Below, one piece after another: positions 38,301-47,300 of a DNA stretch of 64,000 bases (the first letter of the stretch is position 1; every line of letters starts with the position of its first letter). Origin of the DNA: Paracentrotus lividus (lineage: Eukaryota > Echinodermata > Echinoidea > Camarodonta > Echinidae); the NCBI GenBank assembly GCA_940671915.1, contig CALNVZ010002100.1, positions 21,733,885 to 21,797,884 of the forward strand, given 5' to 3'. Made by a program: the position numbers and the translations under genes. The notes below the pieces were generated by a model, which had not been told where the DNA came from, made no database searches, and saw nothing but the letters and a program-made list of their open reading frames with translations.

Positions 38301-41300
38301 ATAATAAAGAGCATGATATTAAATAGGATAATTCTGCAAGGAGCCAACTTGTCCAATATGAAAATAGTTCCCACTAAAAAAATTACAGCTTATATACATG
38401 TACTTACTTACCTAGAAGGCACTTCATGATCAGGCCCCAAAATACTTGCAAAACGTCATATCTGAATAAATTCTTTCAAGAAATCTCTGTTCTACCATTT
38501 CCAAACTGTTAAATGTCCCCAGAACTTCATCTTTGCTAGGAGAAAGGGCTTTCTCGTGTTCAGCCCCATTTCTGTGGAGTGCTCATCCACTGAGGATTCG
38601 ATCAGCAGAATCCTTAGATTTAAATCTGATTTGAAATCCTATGTGTTCTCACTTTATTTTTGTTAGATTGTATAGGCCTGTATGTTTTTGCATCCTTCTA
38701 AGTTTCCATTTCTTCTTTCCTTTACCCTTTGTGCCTCTGGAAAGTCTTAACTAGAACTATGGCACATTATGCTGTATCTATTATTATTATTGATGTTATT
38801 ACAGCCATATTTTGCAAAAATATGAATTTTTTTTTTTTTTTTTTTCATTGTACAAATGGATATTGAATTAATATATACTGGTATCATTTTACAAAAAATT
38901 CCCTCATGTCAATTACATTTATAGTTAATTCACTGTTTTCTTATTGCCTTTCTTTAAACACAGAATGAGACAGCTGTAGGTTCTACAGAAACATATCGCA
39001 AAGTGCTCCATCTCCAACCGTTTGTGGATTACCGTTTCCGTATCATTGCTGTGAATGAGATTGGAGAGTCGGAACCGAGTGCGGAGGTAGCCCCGACGGT
39101 CACCCCTCAAGCTGCCCCACCCTCAACGAACCCTGAAGGAGTTAGTGGTAGTGGCACTAGACCCGAGTCTATGGTTATTAGATGGCTGGTAAATACTACT
39201 TCTATTATACTTTATCTTTCTTGATATTTATATTGATCGCTTGCCTTGTATGGTCATCAAGGTCTGGAATTTTAAGGTGGATGAATGGTAATTATGTACC
39301 TAAAAAGTGGGGATTTTTTTTTTTTTTTATTATTATTATTAATTAACTCTTTACGTGCCGGATGCATGATACGTAGCCCACTGTTTGGTGCCATACTCAT
39401 GTTTGCTAGCCTACTATTGACTGCTTAATCCATGCTTTGTCTCCTACCCTCCCCTGCTTCGTGCATGATTGCGCACATTCGGAATAACGTTGATTGATTA
39501 CGCTGATTCTATTGTTCTGCGCTCTGCACACTCACAGGTTAATCCGCTTTATTCTGCTTCGGGCACATCCGGGCTTTTAATTGGCCAATATTCTCTTTAC
39601 ACAGTTTAAATTAAACTTGTTTTGAGTAATTTCATTTGTTTGTCAACATTTTGATAGGACCTAGTGCATAAACAATCGCACACAATAAAAAACTAAATCA
39701 TGCCTTGGAACAATGCAAGACTAGATAACTACCCTCTTATTTTTTTTAAAGCAGAATTTGGTGTGACTTTAGAGACAAATAAGAATGCCACATATTTTAA
39801 CCCTAAAAAGGCCGGGTTATTTTTGCCATCTCACAGCCGGGGGGGGGGCTGATTAGGCCCCCCCTTCAGATCTCGGCCGCCGATCGCGCGATCGCCGCGA
39901 AAATTTGCACAATAGTAGTGTGCGATGTAATCTACAAGACTGTATAGTTCGTTTTTCCAAAATAATGTCTTTTTAATTTATATTAATTAATTATGCTAAT
40001 TTATGCATGAAATCATACTTTTTGCTCTAAATAATTAAATAATGCTCCTAGAATTCTAATTCTTGGTGTAAATATTCTTTGTAGCATTCTTAACAATTGC
40101 ACGTGAAAAAAATTCCGGTATCTAATTCAATTTCTTATGTATTTTATTGTTTTGGGAATTTCTTATGTATTTCTTTGTTTTTCGACTTATGTATTTTATT
40201 GTTTTTTTGTTTGGAATACTTCGGTCATTGATTATCTCTAATGATTAGAGCAATATCAACTAAAATAATGGCTAATAACCACATTTTAAATACAGAAATG
40301 TGATTTTAGCATGAAAAGATATTTCCCATATGTTTTGTACACAAATACAGAAAATCTCTGGTTTTTGAGTCTGCGCTGCATTACATAATGTTGCGCAACT
40401 TACGAACCGTACGCTCAATTTTTTTTCAAAATAGTTTTAAAAGTTGCGTAAGATGTTAGAGAAAAAAGTCATAAATGCGCGGAGCGCGAAATTCTTTTTC
40501 AGCGACATGACCGCGCGAAATGTCGAGGGGGGGGCTGATTAGGCCCCCCCCCCGGCCCTTTTAGGGTTAAGTACAACATTGTTGTTGACCGTTCTTTTAA
40601 AAAAGTTGTGAGAAAGTACTGACTGTCATCTTTAAGTACAAGGGGGAAAAACTTGGCAGTGGGGGATATAGGCCCTGGCATGTACAGATTACCAGTGCGG
40701 CAGAGGGGTTTGGGCGGGGTGGCACGTAAGGAGTTAATAGCCTGAAGTATATATTTTTATGGTATAAAGACAAAATGACGAAATTCTTATTGAAAGTCAC
40801 TTAATTAAGCACTTGTGATTAGCCATTCAATTGTTGTATCATTATTCAAGAAACTTTACAGGCAATTTAAAGTACTTTCACTTTTTATGCCTCCGCCACC
40901 GAAGGTGGAACCATTTGAGATATGAGCTTCAAACGTAGGTGTAGTATGTACCGCCATAGGAAGATGATCTGCTTATATTATGGATTTATAGGTCAAAGGT
41001 CAAGGGTCACAGAGGTCAAGATGTGAAAATCCATGTATTGAGTTTGTCATCGCGATATCTCGGGAAGCAATTAAGATATAAACTTCAAATTTAAGGGTAG
41101 TATCTATCACCAGAGGAATATGGTCCGATTAGGTTTGGGGTCACAAGGTCAAAGGTCAAGGTAAAAAATGTCATTCTATAAAGCAAAATGAATAGATGAA
41201 TGTGCGATATATTTCTGATCTGGCAATGGCAGAGGCATATATTTCGACCACGCGTTTAAATGATCTACATGTATAAGTTTTGAACTGTTGTCCTGTATTC

Positions 41301-44300
41301 AGTTCATCACCTTTATTAATGAAATTGTACATGTATGTAGAGCATGGGATAACATGGGATAATTTTAGGTTTGGTAAAAATTTCTAAGGAAGTGTACTAA
41401 TTAGTCACCTTGCATACATAATTGGGTTCAACTTTTTTCTTATTTGAATTTTTGAAGACTGTACTCCCATTACATATGTAAATAGCTTTATATGACATGT
41501 CACTTAACCTGGTAGCTTCGCGCAAAAAATGCTAATTTTATGCGTCATTTATTCATTGATCCCTAATTAATTATGCACATAAATTAATTAAATGTACAAT
41601 GAATTAGCAGTATTCAACACGCCCAACACACATATGCTAATTTGATTATAAAATATTTTACCATTTAAAAATTATGGTAATTACCAGGCATCCACCTTTA
41701 ATAAGACAAATTAATTGGTTTTTGTTTGTCCTTATTAGTTTGTAATTGTAATAATTAATAGAAATAACATTCCTATTTGATACTGATAAAGATTGATATA
41801 CTGGTTCTTCAATGGTTATTTAAAATATGATATCACCTAATGTCCTTACTTGAGTGTGTCATTGTGGATTAATTGCTTGCAAAAGGACGTCTGGTAATGT
41901 GGAAAGGGACCAAACTAGAAGGTTACGGTTTTGGTAAATGGTGGTGTTCAGTCACAGACATCTTGGTATTAAGACTATATTTTATGCAAATTTACATTCC
42001 ATTGCCATTTATTTATCCTTCTAAATATCATTATACAAAACAAACATGAAAATTCAACAATTTTATGAAATCTAGAGTCAACAAACTTATTTAGTACCTT
42101 TACAGCTGGTGTATATTATTGGTAAATATCAAAATATATTTTTTCCCCCAATTTTTAGAATTATTTTTGAAATAAAATGAAAGGTAATATGATAAACCAC
42201 AGATTCAGTGTGTAAAAAACAGTGTAACTGTAACTTTGATCATATTTAAAGTTGGACCTTTTCAAAAGAGACGATTATATTTGATTTCACTCAATCTTAC
42301 CAAGACTTTGACCCAGCTGTAAATTGCTTCTTCTGTTTGTTTTCTTCAGGCACTTCACCCGTTCTACTACGGTGGGGATGATTTCCACTACGGGGTTGCT
42401 TACAGACCTAGGGGATCCAGCGAACCATTCACCAGAGAGAGAGTCGACCCTGAGAACACTGATAGTAACCCTAATGGAGTCACCCAGAACTTCATTGTAG
42501 ATGCAAGGAAACCCTATGAGGCATTTGAGTTCTCTGTGAGATCAGTCAATGATGCCGGTCCAGGTCCGGACCCAGAGATCTTCTATGGATTCTCAGGAGA
42601 AGATGGTAAGTGAAATGCAATGCAAGGAAACCTTATGAGGCATTTGAGTTCTCTGTGAGATCAGTCCATGATGCCAGTCCAGGTCTGGAACCAGAGATCT
42701 TCTATGGATTCTCAGGAGAAGATGGTAAGTGCAATGCAATGCAAGGAAACTTATGATGCATTTGAGTTCTCTGTGAGATCAGTCAATGATGCCAGTCCAG
42801 GTTCGAACCAGAGATTTCTATGGATTCTCAGGAGAAGATGGTCAGTGCAATGCAATGCAAGGAACCTTATGAGGCATTTGAGTTCTCTGTGAGATCAGTC
42901 AATGATGCCAGTCCAGGTCTCGGACCCAGAGATCTTCTATGGATTCTCAGGAGAAGATGGTAAGTGCAATGCAATGCAAGGAAACCTTATGAGGCATTTG
43001 AGTTCTCTGTGAGATCAGTCCATGATGCAGTCCAGTCTGGAACCAGAGATCTTCTTATGGATTCTCAGGAGAAAGATGGTAAGTGCAATGCAATGCAAGG
43101 AAACTTATGAGCATTTGATTCTCGTTGAGATCAGTCAATGATGCCAGTCCAGGTCTGGAACCAAGATCTTCTAGGATTCTCAGGAGAAGATGGTCAGTGC
43201 AATGCAATGCAGGACCTATGAGGCATTTGAGTTCTCTGTGAGATCAGTCAATGATGCCAGTCCAGGTCTGGAACCAGAGATCTTATATGGATTCTCAGGA
43301 GAAGATGGTCAGTGCAATGCAATGCTAGGAAACCTTATGAGGCATTTGAGTTCTCTGTGAGATCAGTCAATGATGCTGGTCCAGGTCCAGACCCAGAGAT
43401 CTATGGATTCTCAGGAGAGGATGGTAAGTGCAATGCAATGCAAGGAAACCTTGTGAGAGATTTGAGTAATCTGTGAGATCAGTCAATGATGCTGGTCCAG
43501 GTCCGGAACCAGGGATCTTCTATAGATTCTCAGGAGAGGATGGTTAGTACAATGCAATGCAAGGAAACCTTATGAGGAATTTGAGTAATCTGTGAGATCA
43601 GTTAATGATGCCGGTCCAGGTCAAGACCCAGAGTACTATTATGGATTCTCAGGAGAGGATGGCAATTATGATTTAAAATTTCTCGTAAGATTCGTATCTA
43701 GATCGATTTGCCTGTTATTTTAAACCCAGGTCCATGGCTGCTATGACCCAGTGGCACAAGTACCTGTGGGTCAGCAGGTTAGGCAACTTGCCAAAAGACA
43801 AAGTCATGGCCCACTTTGTGAAATCCGCACAGCCACGTTTTATACAAGATGTATTAATATCCTCCTATGAAGTCAAAGGAGGATCGTTTTATCCGGCATA
43901 TAATCCTGCTGTGCGGTATTCACGCAGGGAGCTGTGGCTTTTTTATTTGGTAAGTCGTCTTGAGCATCCCTTTGAGAACAGTGCCTCTCATAACAGTCAA
44001 ACCTTGCTATAATGGTGTAATGGATATTGAAAATGTATTTAATCAGGTAATTAATTAACTACTATCCTTCCATCTATGTTTTGCTCTGTAGCCCCCAGTG
44101 CTGCACCTACCGGTGTGAATGTTGAAGCTATATCAGCTAATGAAGTCAATGTTACATGGAATCCTATATCTGAGGAAGATGCTAATGGACCACTTGGAGG
44201 ATACAATGTAAGTTAATTAGATTGGATTCCATTTATTTCAAACTGATAGTCGGCACACCAATAATTTAATCCTTAATAGGGGCCCTGCCAAAAAACTTAA

Positions 44301-47300
44301 GAAAAAAATTAGGTTACATTCCGATCCAAATGTATTATTTCTTGGTAATGTGCATGAATTTAATAGCAAATTAAATATTCATTTACCTAACTGAACATCA
44401 TGGTTTATATTTTTATGCAAGTACTGTGATATAGATTGTAATTGAAATCATAAAGAATAATGAGCAGCTAGGAATGTGGCTCAAACCTTTCCCTTAATTA
44501 CACATCTACTAAAATCACTTTGAATGCGGAGAGTGACTTCATGCTAGTCCAATCCATGACCTGTTTCTCTGTACAAACATTATCACTTTTGTTTTAAGAA
44601 CATTCTATTTTTAAAGTAAAATAATGTTAGCGCAAGTCTTCACAGGTTGCATAGCTTCCTGTGTAATGTATTGTTTGAATGTAATACAAGATAGATTTTT
44701 TTTTTAAACTGATGCAATCAACTAGTGAATTCAAGCCATGTAATATACTGCTCTTAGTTTGTTAAGATGAATCTTATAGGAGTTATATGATTCAAGAGGT
44801 ACATGCATTTGGTGTAATTGTGTGTCTTTTCTATAGTCAAAGGTATTCATTCTATATTTATACCATGTTGTTTAATCCTTAACAATCACATCATTTGATC
44901 TTGTAGGTATACTACAACATAAAGATTGGGTCTGGTACTGATAAAGAGACTTGTGTCAAGTCACCTTGCATTGTGGGAAATCTCCAAGCTGCTACCACCT
45001 ACGAGATCCAAGTTGTGGCTTTCACCAATGCTGGAGAGGGGCCTAGATCAGACCCGATAACCGTCCTTACCGATTCAGCACGTGAGTATTTTTGTTTCAC
45101 CTCAAAAATACACAAATTGTGACAATTTTTTATTGTGGTACAAGATTTGAACTGTGAAAACAAGGAAGACCAAATAGATGTATTTTTCTTGAGACTTTCT
45201 CCAACATATAAGCTTAATTAATGTTCTTTTTAAAATGTAGAAAAACGATATACACAGAGTGAATTAAATTCACACTCTCGCCCATCATGTATCATTTGTT
45301 GTTATGTAGATTTTGTCTTTGCTGTAAATTTCCAAAGTGATGTAAGGGAAATTTCAAACATGATTACATAAGTTATGAACCTAAAATATATTCCAAATAC
45401 AATCCATGTAAATGATACACGAAGGTGAGTAATATAGAATTAAACGTAACCAAGCCCTTATGTTATGATTAACTCTTTATTCTTGACACTACAGCACCCG
45501 GCCCTGTCTATAACCTGAAGATTCAACCTTTCTCCTACCGTCTGGTCATAGACTGGGGAGAACCAGTTCTGACCAATGGAGAGCTCCTCGGATACACTCT
45601 CAAAATTTTAACCAGTAAGTTTATATACTCAGTACTAATAATATAATGAATTTGTTCACCTTGGTGTTTCTTAGCAATTCATGTTATTATTTATTAACTC
45701 TTTGCACGCCACATTAATTTTAAGCATAAAAAAGAAGACTTTTCTCTTTAATTATTATAAATAGTATAACAATATTTGCTTAGCATGAACTATGAGAAAT
45801 TATGCCGCAAACCGGATCCTAGCATTATCAGTGATTTTCAGATCTTTTAGCCCAGCCATTACAGAAAAAATGAATTATTATTGTTATTGAATTATTATTA
45901 TGATTGTATAGGGCTGTGTGTTATAAGTTCGCCGCCTTTTGCGTTACATGCCAATTTGACTACAAACAGAACGTTTTTCACTTCAAAGACCTGTATCTCG
46001 AAAAGTATACACCCTACTATACCTAAACTATACATTTTCTGAAAGGAAATTCATTAAGGAATCCAAATCTGCATTGAAAAATTATACCAGGTGCAAGATA
46101 AAGTTATACTGAAAAATTTCAGGAAATTTTTTTTTTTTTTTTTTTTAATTTTCATTTTTTATCATCAAGTCATCTATTATCAGCCAAATAGTAATGATAT
46201 TATTATATTATGATAGAGAATATTCAGACCTTTCAAATGAGGTACCTACAATTCATTATGGTTTACAATTTTAAATTGAAAAATATAAAGATCTGAAATT
46301 TAGCCCCGAAAATATAGACTTTTTCAAATTCATGAGGGGGTTGAGTCCTGCCAAGTGCTGTTGCACCATCAAACATATTGTTAAAGTGGTATGATGGTAT
46401 AAAGCAGTTTATAAGCTTCAATTTGGTACAAAATTTACAAAAATAGGCTAAAATTTGGCAGAGATATTGCAGTTTCCCCAATGGTACTGCAATATCTCTC
46501 ATTCCTAATGACTTTGTACAGGAGGCATTGCATTTTTAGGTCAAATAATGATTGTTGGGTCTTCCTGGGTACAATTGTGACATCAAACCTATTGTTCAGT
46601 GATTTTATGGTATAAAGCAGTTTATAAGCTTCAGTTTGGTACCAAATTTAGAGTCATAAGCCAAAATTTGGCAGAGAAATTTAAGTTTTCCCCAAATCAA
46701 CCACAAAATGTAAAATTTCCCATTGACTTTGTACAGGCGGCGCCGCTTCCGGCACCACCCCTACTGTCCTCAACTTGAACCATTGTAACTCCACCAGAAC
46801 ATGACCTAGAACAATGAAACTTCACAGGGAGCGAGCACAGTAATATAGCTTTAAAACGAGATCAAATTTGTTACATAAACTTTCTTACTTTGGAAAATAT
46901 GAACAAATTAATGCTGAAAAATAGCAAAAAGGGTAACAGCACCACCCTTTTTGGGTGGCGAGTTCATAACACATGACCATAGTTAATAAGTACAATTGTG
47001 ACTGTAGTCAAATTTAACTTATTACTCAGGGTAGTAGTTGTTACTTTTTTCTGTGGTGTTTTCAATGGTTTTTTTTTTTGCTTATTTTTGTGGGTTATAT
47101 TTGTGTTTTTATTGTTTTTATTCCTTATCTCTCTTTCCTATAATTTATTGTCAATTCTTTTCCATGTTTCATTATATCTCAACCCCGATATAATAGAAGT
47201 ACAGTAAGATAAGGACTTATTTCATTCTTTTACTAAGCTAACAGATATATGAACGTGGCATCAATATCTCAAACCATGTTTAAACTGACATTAATAACCT

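Noticed and set aside
43734..44012. 92-residue frame after the minisatellite (MAAMTQWHKYLW start)
   Set aside because: Not similar to anything I recognise, no acceptor in phase with exons 15 or 16, and exons 15 and 16 join in phase without it. I cannot exclude a transposon fragment.
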